64,000 bases of DNA from Pseudoflavonifractor sp. Marseille-P3106 (GTDB taxonomy: Bacteria; Bacillota; Clostridia; Oscillospirales; Oscillospiraceae). Position numbers and translations under genes: made by a program. Each line of letters begins with the position of its first letter. Position 1 is the first letter of the stretch. Location of the stretch: NCBI GenBank assembly GCA_900169975.1, contig LT827125.1, positions 1-64,000 of the forward strand. Direction: 5' to 3'. Below are positions 8,170 to 15,386 of this stretch, piece after piece. The notes under the pieces were generated by a model, which was given only the letters and a program-made list of their open reading frames with translations, ran no database searches and had not been told where the DNA came from.

Positions 8170-8560
8170 CCCGCAGGCGGTGACGCAAGTGAGCTGGAGA
8201 CGGTGGCACGGGTGCTTGCCGGCCTTTCCTCGGAGAATTGTGACCTTCTGACCGCTGTCCAGAAGTCATCCTATCGTCTGACCACCCCGAAACAGTTCCG
8301 GGAGTTCCCAGCCAACACCAAGTATTTTGTCCCTGAGCCCAACATCCGCAAGGTGGAGGATGTTGGCTGGCACTATCTGGCGCAGCATTTGGATGTTCTC
8401 TGCCCCCGGAGCCACTAGATGCCATTGATTCCGTCCCATTCGGCAACCACGCCATGCGGGAGGAACAGGGCTGCTTTATCAGCAAAGGCTATCTCACTCT
8501 CTCCGGCGACGAGTGGGAGCACGAGCGCCCCAGGGAGAAACAGATAGAGAAAAAGCCCTC
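8170..8560 (+). pseudogene. Frameshifted ArdA-like or similar accessory gene remnant
   Basis: GC-rich coding sequence without a start. One frame to 8418 reads ELETVARVLAGLSSENCDLL and VEDVGWHYLAQHLD. A shift near 8400 leads to DAIDSVPFGNHAMREEQGCF, then KGYLTLSGDEWEHE. The layout (helical LAGLS segment, later FGNHAxREEQGCFxxKGY) resembles the C-terminal half of Firmicute ArdA antirestriction proteins. That assignment is weak. The 5' part is lost at the AT-rich insertion. Confidence 0.5.
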
Positions 8561-8652
8561 CATCAAAGAACGGCCGGAAGGAATGTGCAAATCAGAGCAA
8601 GGCGCAGTCCTATCGCGAAAAGCCTACGCCGGAACGATAAGGAGGTGTCGCT

Positions 8653-8832
8653 ATGCCCCATTATGACTATGATAATTTCCAAGGCTACAACTATGGCCGT
8701 TACTTCGGAGACGAGCAGGCCGCCCGGAAGAATATGAAGCAGAGGGTGGAGGAACTGAGGGAGGAGCTTCCGCCCGGACACCCGGACTGGACGCCCCGGC
8801 GGCACAGTCAAGACCCCGGCATGGAGCGGTAA
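8653..8832 (+). CDS. 59-residue hypothetical protein
   Basis: ATG 8653 with GGAGG at 8641-8645. Opens MPHYDYDNFQGYNYGRYFG, then a charged helix (QAARKNMKQRVEELREELP), and ends QDPGMER. Codon use matches neighbouring element genes. It ends in Arg like many accessory proteins of this element. A terminator begins in its last codons. No family recognised. Confidence 0.65.
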   Translation: MPHYDYDNFQGYNYGRYFGDEQAARKNMKQRVEELREELPPGHPDWTPRRHSQDPGMER

Positions 8833-8856
8833 CGTACCATGTCCGGGGCTTTTTTC
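8814..8856 (+). terminator. Terminator overlapping the 59-residue ORF end
   Basis: CCCCGGCATGG pairs with CCATGTCCGGGG (one bulged T), then CTTTTTT. It is placed just before hairpin repeat copy 2. Confidence 0.75.
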
Positions 8857-8862
8857 ATATTC

Positions 8863-8892
8863 AAAAGTCCCCCTCAATTTGATGGGACTTTC
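8863..8892. repeat. Hairpin repeat copy 2 (decayed)
   Basis: AAAGTCCC and GGGACTTT arms are kept; the core has one C-T mismatch (CTCAATTTGAT). It lies directly before the ribosome site of the ArdC-like gene. Confidence 0.8.
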
Positions 8893-8926
8893 CGGGGAGG
8901 TGTGAAAAATCGACTTTCAAGAGCGC

Positions 8927-9874
8927 ATGGAGCGTGTGCGGGCGCTGACGGATCAACTGGAGGCCGGTATCACTGACCTGTTCCAGAGCGACCAGTACGC
9001 GGCCTATCTGCAATCCCTCTCTAAACTGCACCATTACAGTTACGGCAATATTTTTCTCATTAAGCTCCAGTGTCCGCACGCCTCCATGGTGTCGGGGTAT
9101 GGGGACTGGAAACGGAAATTCGGCCGTCATGTCAAGGCGGGCGAGACCGGCATCACCATCCTGGCCCCCTGCCCTTACTGGACGCGGGATGAGGTGGAGG
9201 AGACCGGCCCGGACGGACAGACCACCAGAGAGCAAAAGTGGGTGAAAAAAACTGGTTTCACCACGACTACTGTGTTTGATGTCAGCCAGACCGAGGGGCG
9301 GGAACTCCCCAGCCTGGGTGTGGAGGCCCTGACGGGCACCGTGGAGGGCTATGAAAAACTGCTGTCCGCCTTAAAATCCATCTCCCCCGTCCCCGTCAGC
9401 GAGGGCCCCCTGCCGCCGGGCGTCCATGGGGCGTACCACCACGCAGAACAGAGGATCACCCTCAGCCCCGGCATGAGCGAGGCCCAGACCATCAAAACGC
9501 TGGTCCATGAGATCGCCCACGCCAAGCTGCACGCGCTCCCGGCAGAGGGTGGCATCATCCTGGGGACCCATGAGAAGGACCGGCGCACCCGCGAGGTAGA
9601 GGCGGAGAGCGTGGCCTACACCGTCTGCCAGTACCTGGGCCTGGACACCAGCGACTACTCCTTCGGCTACATTACCGGGTGGAGCAGCGGCAGAGAGCAA
9701 AAGGAGCTGCGCGCCTCTTTGGAGTGTATTCGCAACACCGCCGCGGAACTGATCGACGGCGTTGAGAGCCGCTGCCTGGACCGTCCACCCCCGGAGCCTG
9801 TGCCGCAAAGCCAAAAGAGATGTACCAAGGGCAGGAAGAAGCAGGCCCGGACCTCAAAAGTCCCCTCAATTTGA
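8927..9874 (+). CDS. ArdC-like antirestriction protein with zinc metallopeptidase domain
   Basis: 315 residues from ATG 8927. Residues 1-110 match the ArdC N-terminal single-strand DNA-binding domain (LSKLHHYSYGNIFLI, GYGDWKRKFGRHVKAGE). The C-terminal half has the zincin motif HEIAHAKLH (near 198) with a following Glu in EVEAESVAY. ArdC of plasmid pSa protects incoming DNA from restriction. The strong ribosome site GGGGAGG (8894-8900) is 8 bases before an ATC at 8909 in this same frame, and no SD serves ATG 8927, so the original start may have mutated from ATG. The stop codon lies inside hairpin repeat copy 3. Confidence 0.82.
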   Translation: MERVRALTDQLEAGITDLFQSDQYAAYLQSLSKLHHYSYGNIFLIKLQCPHASMVSGYGDWKRKFGRHVKAGETGITILAPCPYWTRDEVEETGPDGQTTREQKWVKKTGFTTTTVFDVSQTEGRELPSLGVEALTGTVEGYEKLLSALKSISPVPVSEGPLPPGVHGAYHHAEQRITLSPGMSEAQTIKTLVHEIAHAKLHALPAEGGIILGTHEKDRRTREVEAESVAYTVCQYLGLDTSDYSFGYITGWSSGREQKELRASLECIRNTAAELIDGVESRCLDRPPPEPVPQSQKRCTKGRKKQARTSKVPSI

Positions 9875-9884
9875 GGGGAGATTT
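9856..9884. repeat. Hairpin repeat copy 3
   Basis: TCCCCTCAATTTGAGGGGA core with A/T-rich flanks. The TGA stop of the ArdC-like gene is the TGA of the right arm. It ends 27 bases before the next start. Confidence 0.9.
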
Positions 9885-9911
9885 CCAAAACCATTCGAGG
9901 AGTGAAGCAGC

Positions 9912-11009
9912 ATGGAACATAACAGCCGGATGAAGGAGATCACCGGCAATCTGAAACAGGATGTAAAGGACCTGCTGGGCGAGAGCGCCAGCTTGTTCAC
10001 CGGCTTTTTCAAACGAGGAGTTTGCACGGTCCGGGCGGTGGCGGATAAGTGGAAAGCCTTTGCCCACGATATTTCCGCCGCTGTGGACGACCTGATGAAG
10101 CCGCCCTTCGCGGAAGGCGGCCCGGAGGCCCCAATGGTCAACCTGGACCCGGAGGGCGAGCCTATTGTGACCGTCACGGAGAGCATGGATGAGCGTTTCC
10201 CCACCGGCAAACAGATGTCTCTCTCCCAAGCGGAGGAGTATGTACGCCAGGTGGATCAGGAGTACCGGGAGGCTGAACGGACGCCGCAGGCAGTCAGGGT
10301 AAAAATCGACTATATGAAAGACGGCCGGACAGACCGCTACTGGCTCCCTCTGGAGATCGGGGCGGGCGGCTCCCTGCTGGAACAGATGCAGGCCCATATC
10401 AGTGCATACCAGGACGGGCAGGCACGGGTAAACCAGTTATTTCAGGATGTGCCGCAGGAATACCGCACAGTCTTGCAGGAGGAATTGACGCCTTTTATCC
10501 ATCAAAGTGTGGATGAACTCTCCCGCGGCCTTCTGCCCTGTTTCCAGCGCCATTGTCAGGCGGCGGACCTGGGAAAGCAGATGGAGGAGCAGGCGGCCCT
10601 TCTGCCGGAGGGGGAGCAGGAGGCATTTCGCTCCGCTGTTCAGCAGATCATGAAACGCCTGCATGAGTCCATCAATATGGGAAAAACGCAGGAACAGCCC
10701 GCAGTCCAGCGGGAGGCCCCTTCTGTGGAGAGCCCATCGTCTCCGCAGAAGGACATGACGCAACCACCCCAGGAGAGGGAGGCGGAACCCGCCCCGCGCA
10801 GCCCGTCCGTAAAGGTCCGTCTGCAACAGCTTAGAAAAGGCAGGAGGCCGGAAACCTCTGTCCAGCAAACCCAAATGGCTCCTCCTGAGCCCGGCAGACC
10901 TGCCAAAAGCGAGTATGACGCCAGACGGATGCAGTGGGAGGCTCAGGAGCGCGCCATCCCAAAGCCAAAGGCCAGGCGGCCCAAACCGCGAAAAGGCCCG
11001 GAGCGTTGA
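9912..11009 (+). CDS. Hypothetical ICE protein, basic disordered tail
   Basis: 365 residues with CGAGGAG upstream. Residues 1-60 form an amphipathic helical region (ITGNLKQDVKDLLGE), 95-150 a small alpha/beta region (SQAEEYVRQVDQEYREAER, VKIDYMKDGRTDRYWLPL), 170-255 helical. Residues 260-365 are Pro/Arg/Gln-rich and end RRPKPRKGPER. No membrane segment and no catalytic motif found. It is in the run of accessory genes between two ArdC-like genes, so a role in DNA establishment in the recipient is possible but unproven. Confidence 0.75.
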   Translation: MEHNSRMKEITGNLKQDVKDLLGESASLFTGFFKRGVCTVRAVADKWKAFAHDISAAVDDLMKPPFAEGGPEAPMVNLDPEGEPIVTVTESMDERFPTGKQMSLSQAEEYVRQVDQEYREAERTPQAVRVKIDYMKDGRTDRYWLPLEIGAGGSLLEQMQAHISAYQDGQARVNQLFQDVPQEYRTVLQEELTPFIHQSVDELSRGLLPCFQRHCQAADLGKQMEEQAALLPEGEQEAFRSAVQQIMKRLHESINMGKTQEQPAVQREAPSVESPSSPQKDMTQPPQEREAEPAPRSPSVKVRLQQLRKGRRPETSVQQTQMAPPEPGRPAKSEYDARRMQWEAQERAIPKPKARRPKPRKGPER

Positions 11010-11019
11010 GGGCAGAGCG

Positions 11020-11478
11020 ATGGAACAGCAGGCACTTTACCGCTATTACTCCACCCAGCGGCCCGTGGACATAGGGACCTATCCCAAAGACCCGGATAAC
11101 CCCCTGACGGGCTTTCTTAATTACGACGAGCGTACCAGCGTGGAGCACGGCGCGTTCCGGGCCTGGGGGGAGGTCATTTACCGCTCCCCCCTTACCCCGG
11201 ATCAAATGTATCAGTATGAGCTGCGGCCATCCAGGGATAACCCTGATGTGCGCCGGACCATGGCGGAGCAGGCTCAGGTAGTAGGCACCTGGGAGGTTCG
11301 GAATCATATCCCGGAGAGCAGACGCCTGACCCAGTATGTCCATCCCGGCAAGTTTGTGGCCGGTAAGCGCGTTACCCCGGAGGCGCTGGCCAGACAATAC
11401 CGGCTGGCCCAGGATCATCCCTTTGTTTACACCCGCGGCCTGCGACCTAAAAAGTCCCCTCAAATTGAGGGAAGATAA
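11020..11478 (+). CDS. Hypothetical ICE protein (YYSTQRPVDIGT family)
   Basis: 152 residues from ATG 11020, with GAGGGCAGAG upstream. The conserved opening YRYYSTQRPVDIGTYP and the later YDERTSVEHGAFRAWGEV resemble small proteins common in Firmicute ICEs. An upstream in-frame start would overlap the previous gene by 95 bases and is not used. The C-terminus (KKSPQIEGR) is encoded by hairpin repeat copy 4. Function unknown; probably one beta-rich domain. Confidence 0.75.
   Translation: MEQQALYRYYSTQRPVDIGTYPKDPDNPLTGFLNYDERTSVEHGAFRAWGEVIYRSPLTPDQMYQYELRPSRDNPDVRRTMAEQAQVVGTWEVRNHIPESRRLTQYVHPGKFVAGKRVTPEALARQYRLAQDHPFVYTRGLRPKKSPQIEGR
11449..11476. repeat. Hairpin repeat copy 4
   Basis: AAGTCCCCTCAAATTGAGGG with a decayed right flank (AAGATA). 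It codes for the last residues of the gene at 11020-11478. The AGGAGG of the next gene follows within 6 bases. Confidence 0.82.
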
Positions 11479-11490
11479 TAGGAGGAAGTT

Positions 11491-11895
11491 ATGTATCACA
11501 TCAACGCAAGCAAGGAACGGCTCAAAGCCGTGGAAATTCTGACAGTGCCCGGCCTGTTCACGATCCATCGGGTGGACCGTGCCACACTCCCCCCGTGGAT
11601 GCACCTCTATGAAATGCAGAGCGACCCCAGCGACTGGAGCCAGCCCTGCCTGCTGGGGCGGCATATCACAGTGGAGCACTTCGGCACCGTGCTCACCTCC
11701 AGCCCTCTCCCCCTGCCGCCCAGCGGCTATCTGGACCTGGCCCCCGGCGACTTTGATGACCGCCATGGCGAGGAATACCTGACCGCGGAGGAGTTTGAGG
11801 GCAAGTACCTGGACCCAGACTACCAGCCGCCCCCGGCCGTGCGCCCGGAACAGCGGCGGAACAGCCGGGCAAGGACGGTGCAGGCGGTAAGATGA
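11491..11895 (+). CDS. LPD28-like hypothetical protein
   Basis: 134 residues, AGGAGG 10 bases upstream. The pattern LFTIHRVDRATLPPWMHLYEMQ, then ITVEHFGTVLTSSPLPLP, SGYLDL and LTAEEFEGKYL, fits the small 'large polyvalent protein associated' domain LPD28 as I remember it. These domains occur alone or in giant phage and ICE polyvalent proteins thought to be delivered with DNA. The tail is Arg-rich (RRNSRARTVQAVR). Its last four bases overlap the next start (ATGA), so the two are translationally coupled. Confidence 0.7.
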   Translation: MYHINASKERLKAVEILTVPGLFTIHRVDRATLPPWMHLYEMQSDPSDWSQPCLLGRHITVEHFGTVLTSSPLPLPPSGYLDLAPGDFDDRHGEEYLTAEEFEGKYLDPDYQPPPAVRPEQRRNSRARTVQAVR

Positions 11896-12488
11896 AAGAG
11901 GCAAATATTAAATTATTTCCTGTTTTGGACAGATTGTGCGGCCAGACCACCCCCTCCACCCCCGCCAGTTTCCGACCGGACCTCTGGATGCTCCAGGCGG
12001 CTGTGTCGGAATACGAGATGGAGGAGCGGATCTTCTACTGGCTCCCCCGTTCCGGCGGAGGGCTGTGTGTCCGGGAACGGGATGTGTTCCTTCGCGGCTC
12101 CCACGGCCACCGGGTATGGACCGGCCAGCACCCGGAGGCCGGAGAGGAGGCATACTGTGTCGTCCTCAAAGGCAGGGACCGGGACAGCCCCACAGGGGAT
12201 ATACGCTCCTTCGATTTTTCCGCGCACCTCCGCCGATTAAAAAACACGGCGATGGAGGCCAAAGCCGTGGAACTGGTCTTTTATTCCGGGCGGCGGTTTT
12301 CCATGGAGCCGGAACGGTACAGGGTGGCCATGGAAGATTTGTTTTGGGAGTACGGGACGCTCCGGCACATTCGGTATCTGCCCGAAAATGAGGAAGCTCT
12401 GGTCCGCACGATCATGATGGAGCATCGATATCAAAAGGGCTGGACACCGAAAAAGGACCGGGCGCCGCCCAGCGGCCCGGTCAGATAG
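11892..12488 (+). CDS. Hypothetical ICE protein
   Basis: 198 residues, coupled to the previous gene by an ATGA overlap. Mixed alpha/beta with DIRSFDFSAHLRRLKNTAMEAK and a C-terminal region ending PKKDRAPPSGPVR. No motif or membrane segment recognised. Its position in a tight run of accessory genes and its basic PVR end are the only clues. Confidence 0.72.
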   Translation: MKEANIKLFPVLDRLCGQTTPSTPASFRPDLWMLQAAVSEYEMEERIFYWLPRSGGGLCVRERDVFLRGSHGHRVWTGQHPEAGEEAYCVVLKGRDRDSPTGDIRSFDFSAHLRRLKNTAMEAKAVELVFYSGRRFSMEPERYRVAMEDLFWEYGTLRHIRYLPENEEALVRTIMMEHRYQKGWTPKKDRAPPSGPVR

Positions 12489-12496
12489 GGAGGTGA

Positions 12497-13414
12497 ATGT
12501 GCAGTATGGCGAAAAAATCGTTTTATGAGATCGGCCCCAGTGAAGGTTATCTTCGGGAGGGCTCCTACCTGGAGGTCAGACGGCAGATCAACTACCGGGG
12601 CGACAGGGCCGACTTCAAGCCGTTTCTGAATGTTCCGATCAAGGATCTGGAAAAGCAGTTGAAGGAAAGCCAGGCGGAGGAAAAGAAAGTCTTTGAGGAG
12701 ATGAAGAAGGCCGTTACCGCCTGGGATGAGCATGGGGCGCAGACCCTTCTCCTTCAAAAAGCGATAGAGTACCTGAGAACGCCGGAGGTGACGCACACGG
12801 GAAATGAGTGGAAGCGTCACAAGGACGGCTCCTGGGAGATCAGCAACCTGGTCTATAAAATGACGTTCCACATCAATAAAGATGTGGATGAATGGAAACT
12901 GACCTGGGAATTGTCGTATATGGCCCCCGGCCTGTCTCAGGGGTACTGGAGTTATACCCGGTCCCCCAGAGAGCGCATTGAGTACGAGGGCAGCAAGAAG
13001 TACAAGACCATGGAAGGAGCTCAGAGATACATCCAGAGCAAGTTCGACCAGTACGCGCCGTGCTTTGAATCCCTGTCCCCTCCCATCCCGGCGGAGGCAA
13101 AAGAACTGTTCTGCGTCAACGGCCAGCTTTTGCAGGGCTATTCCCTCGCACGTCCGGTTCCGAAAAGAGAGCGGGTGACGCTAGAGGACCTGCTGGACTG
13201 CCTGGAGGACGGCGATATGGCCGGCTCATCGGAGGTGCAGCCCGTTTCCGATGAGCCAACTTCTCCGGCGAAGGAAAAAACCCCGGCGGGGCCACCCCTC
13301 CCGGTCCAAGTCCAGGCACAGCCAGCAGCCCCCAAGCCGCCTCCGGCCAAAGCCGCCTGCCCAGCCGCTAGGAAAAAGCCGCTTCATAAAAAGCGGCTGG
13401 CTATGGCGCGATAG
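12497..13414 (+). CDS. Hypothetical protein, tandem paralogue A
   Basis: 305 residues from ATG 12497; ATG 12506 is an alternative, and GGGAGGTGA upstream is slightly off for both. Residues about 95-235 share clear similarity with the next gene: HTGNEWK/HTSNQWK, SNLVYKM/SNMVYKM, SPPIP followed by CVNGQLLQGY/SVNGILLPGY. A coiled segment (KDLEKQLKESQAEEKKVFEEM) precedes it. The C-terminal 70 residues are Pro/Ala/Lys-rich and end HKKRLAMAR. A duplicated unknown domain, probably a DNA-transfer accessory protein. Confidence 0.75.
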   Translation: MCSMAKKSFYEIGPSEGYLREGSYLEVRRQINYRGDRADFKPFLNVPIKDLEKQLKESQAEEKKVFEEMKKAVTAWDEHGAQTLLLQKAIEYLRTPEVTHTGNEWKRHKDGSWEISNLVYKMTFHINKDVDEWKLTWELSYMAPGLSQGYWSYTRSPRERIEYEGSKKYKTMEGAQRYIQSKFDQYAPCFESLSPPIPAEAKELFCVNGQLLQGYSLARPVPKRERVTLEDLLDCLEDGDMAGSSEVQPVSDEPTSPAKEKTPAGPPLPVQVQAQPAAPKPPPAKAACPAARKKPLHKKRLAMAR

Positions 13415-13423
13415 GGGGCGGAC

Positions 13424-14290
13424 ATGGCATATACGCATATCACCCCTGGATGGGAGATCGAAGTGTCCGCCCATTACTATCCTGATAAAAAGGCGGACCG
13501 TGTTGCGGAATTGATCCGACTGCCGCGGGAGGAATTAGCCGGTCTGGAGAAGGATAGCGTGCAGCAGGAGGAAGCCATTTTTGCCAAGTTTTCCAGCATA
13601 GAGGCCGAATGGCGGAAGCAGGCGGCGGAAACCATAGCCATCCGCAAGGCCAGGGAGTATCTGCGGGCCTTGCCGGTAGAGCACACGTCCAACCAGTGGA
13701 AGGTCAATCAATTTGGCTGGAACGTATTGAGCAACATGGTCTATAAAATGTCATATCGCGTGTCCGAGAATAAAACGCCGGATGGAACTCTTATCAACTG
13801 TGCTTTGTCCTGGGATATTCATTATAACACGCTCCAACATCCGACCCCCGACTACACCGGCGACGGCTGGAAGATCGCAGGTCAGAGCGATAAGCGGTTT
13901 GCCACAAAAGAGGAGATGGAGCGTTACCTGCAAGGCAGGATCAAAGCCTACTCCCACCTGTTCACAGAGGTGTCCCCGCCTATCCCCAAGGGAGAGGAAA
14001 GACGCTTCTCCGTCAACGGCATCCTGCTCCCCGGCTATACCGTGGAGGCTTCCCTGGAAGAACGGGTGGAGGAAATGCTTTCCTTTCTGGAGGACGACCC
14101 GGCCCTGCTGGAGGAACCGCTGTCCTCCGGCCATCAAGACCTACCACAAGAGGAGGAACCGACTATGGCACAGAAGTTACATACCACACCCCTGAATCAG
14201 CACAGAAACCGGGAGAGTGTGCAAAAGCCTGAGACCGCCCGGAAAGGGCCCAAGAAACCGCCCCGCCGGAAAACGGCCCCGGTACGGTGA
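13424..14290 (+). CDS. Hypothetical protein, tandem paralogue B
   Basis: 288 residues, GGGGG upstream and only 9 bases after paralogue A. Same architecture: N-terminal helical segment (AELIRLPREELAGLEKD), the shared NQWK...SNMVYKMSY core, SPPIPKGEERRFSVNG, then a basic tail ending KKPPRRKTAPVR. The two copies are diverged (roughly a third identical by eye in the core), so the duplication is old. Function unknown. The oriT-like hairpins begin at its last base. Confidence 0.75.
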   Translation: MAYTHITPGWEIEVSAHYYPDKKADRVAELIRLPREELAGLEKDSVQQEEAIFAKFSSIEAEWRKQAAETIAIRKAREYLRALPVEHTSNQWKVNQFGWNVLSNMVYKMSYRVSENKTPDGTLINCALSWDIHYNTLQHPTPDYTGDGWKIAGQSDKRFATKEEMERYLQGRIKAYSHLFTEVSPPIPKGEERRFSVNGILLPGYTVEASLEERVEEMLSFLEDDPALLEEPLSSGHQDLPQEEEPTMAQKLHTTPLNQHRNRESVQKPETARKGPKKPPRRKTAPVR

Positions 14291-14370
14291 CAGCGGCGCT
14301 TGCGCCGCTGTCCGCGCCAGCATGGCATTTTGACAGCAAAATGCCGCTGGTCAGGGGCCCCGCCCCTGAT
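14290..14370 (+). other. Candidate oriT: three stacked hairpins
   Basis: CAGCGGCGC/GCGCCGCTG (14291-14299 with 14302-14310), then AGCATGGCATTTT/AAAATGCCGCT around 14318-14348 (bulged), then TCAGGGGC/GCCCCTGA (14351-14358 with 14362-14369). They lie in a non-coding gap upstream of the mobC-relaxase pair, the usual place of a MOBP oriT. No nick motif could be assigned with certainty. Confidence 0.5.
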
Positions 14371-14382
14371 ACCCCCACGCCG

Positions 14383-14418
14383 CCGAAAGTCCCCTCAATT
14401 TGAGGGGACTTTTTTCGG
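14383..14418. repeat. Hairpin repeat copy 5
   Basis: CCGAAAGTCCCCTCA pairs with TGAGGGGACTTTTTTCGG around ATT. The stem extends beyond the common part with CCG/CGG. Followed by a non-coding stretch to 14502 that contains a second small inverted repeat, GCATATC/GATATGC. Confidence 0.92.
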
Positions 14419-14502
14419 TACACAGGCCCCCATCCCCCGCACAACACTAACGCATATCCATTTGATATGCGCTATTTTGATACCTGAACTGGAGGTGAAC
14501 AG

Positions 14503-15084
14503 ATGATTGATGAGAAATGGAGCGAGACCCTGCTCCTGGAGCGGACCCTGCAACGCCTGTTTGGTGAAACGTCCTATCATGTGGAGAGAAGCCCCTGCCG
14601 GGGGAAATTCCGGGGCCATAACGATTATTCCATCGTGTTCGGGAGCGGCCGAAAACTGTTTATCGGCCAAGACCAGCGGAATTACCTGAGCGGCCTGCGG
14701 AAACAAGTTGGCCTGATCCAACATTTCCGGGACCACCAGGCCGAGAATACAGAAAAAATCAAAGCCGCGTTTGCCGCCCACGACACCCCCTTCTATGACG
14801 CTGCGGTGGAGATCGTTCCATACAACGGCTCGACCGATTTGGTGGTTTATGGCGTTGTGATCCTCACGCACCAGAGCGGCGCCCAACTTCTTTACCGGGA
14901 GACTGCGATGCACTTCTATCTGGTGGACGGAGAAAAGCACGGATATTCCTTTGACGAGTGCATGGCCCATCTGCTGAAGGACGCCTGTGGAGAGAGGGCC
15001 TACTGCAAGGAGGTCCCCTTGAAAAGTCCCCCGCCGGAGCCGGCAAAGAGGCCGCAGCACCGGAAAGGAGGCCCAGTTCGATGA
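14503..15084 (+). CDS. Hypothetical protein before mobC
   Basis: 193 residues, GGAGGTGAAC upstream. Opens with a helical segment (ETLLLERTLQRLFGE), then a beta-rich region with FGSGRKLFIGQDQRNYL and VEIVPYNGSTDLVVYGVVIL. The tail is Pro/Lys/Arg-rich and ends HRKGGPVR. A half copy of the hairpin repeat (AAAAGTCCCC near 15021) lies in the tail. It overlaps mobC by 4 bases. A relaxosome-associated role is suggested by coupling only. Confidence 0.72.
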   Translation: MIDEKWSETLLLERTLQRLFGETSYHVERSPCRGKFRGHNDYSIVFGSGRKLFIGQDQRNYLSGLRKQVGLIQHFRDHQAENTEKIKAAFAAHDTPFYDAAVEIVPYNGSTDLVVYGVVILTHQSGAQLLYRETAMHFYLVDGEKHGYSFDECMAHLLKDACGERAYCKEVPLKSPPPEPAKRPQHRKGGPVR

Positions 15085-15386
15085 AGCCCTATAAGACCAT
15101 CACCCTGCGGCTGGATGCCGCCCACTACGCCCGGCTGACGGAGACCGCCCGGACCGCCGGGCTCAAGATCGAGCCCATGCTCCGCCAACTTATTATGGGC
15201 GTCAATCTCCGGCCCCGGCCTCCCGATACCTACGCCGCCCTGCTCCGGGAACTGAACGCCATCGGCAATAATGTGAATCAACTGGCTTATCAGGCCAACG
15301 CCAGAGGCGCGGCCACCCAGGATGAGATACGGGAGGCGGCGCGGCTGGTCCGTCAGGCGGTCCGGATGGTCCGGGACACGCTGTAA
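15081..15386 (+). CDS. mobC: MobC-type relaxosome accessory protein
   Basis: 101 residues from ATG 15081 (GGAGG at 15066-15070). N-terminal ribbon-helix-helix (YKTITLRLDAAHYARLTETAR), then the MobC signature LLRELNAIGNNVNQLAYQAN and a C-terminal helix. MobC proteins bind oriT and help the relaxase open the nick site. The stop overlaps the relaxase start in TAATG, the coupling usually seen for this pair. Confidence 0.9.
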   Translation: MKPYKTITLRLDAAHYARLTETARTAGLKIEPMLRQLIMGVNLRPRPPDTYAALLRELNAIGNNVNQLAYQANARGAATQDEIREAARLVRQAVRMVRDTL

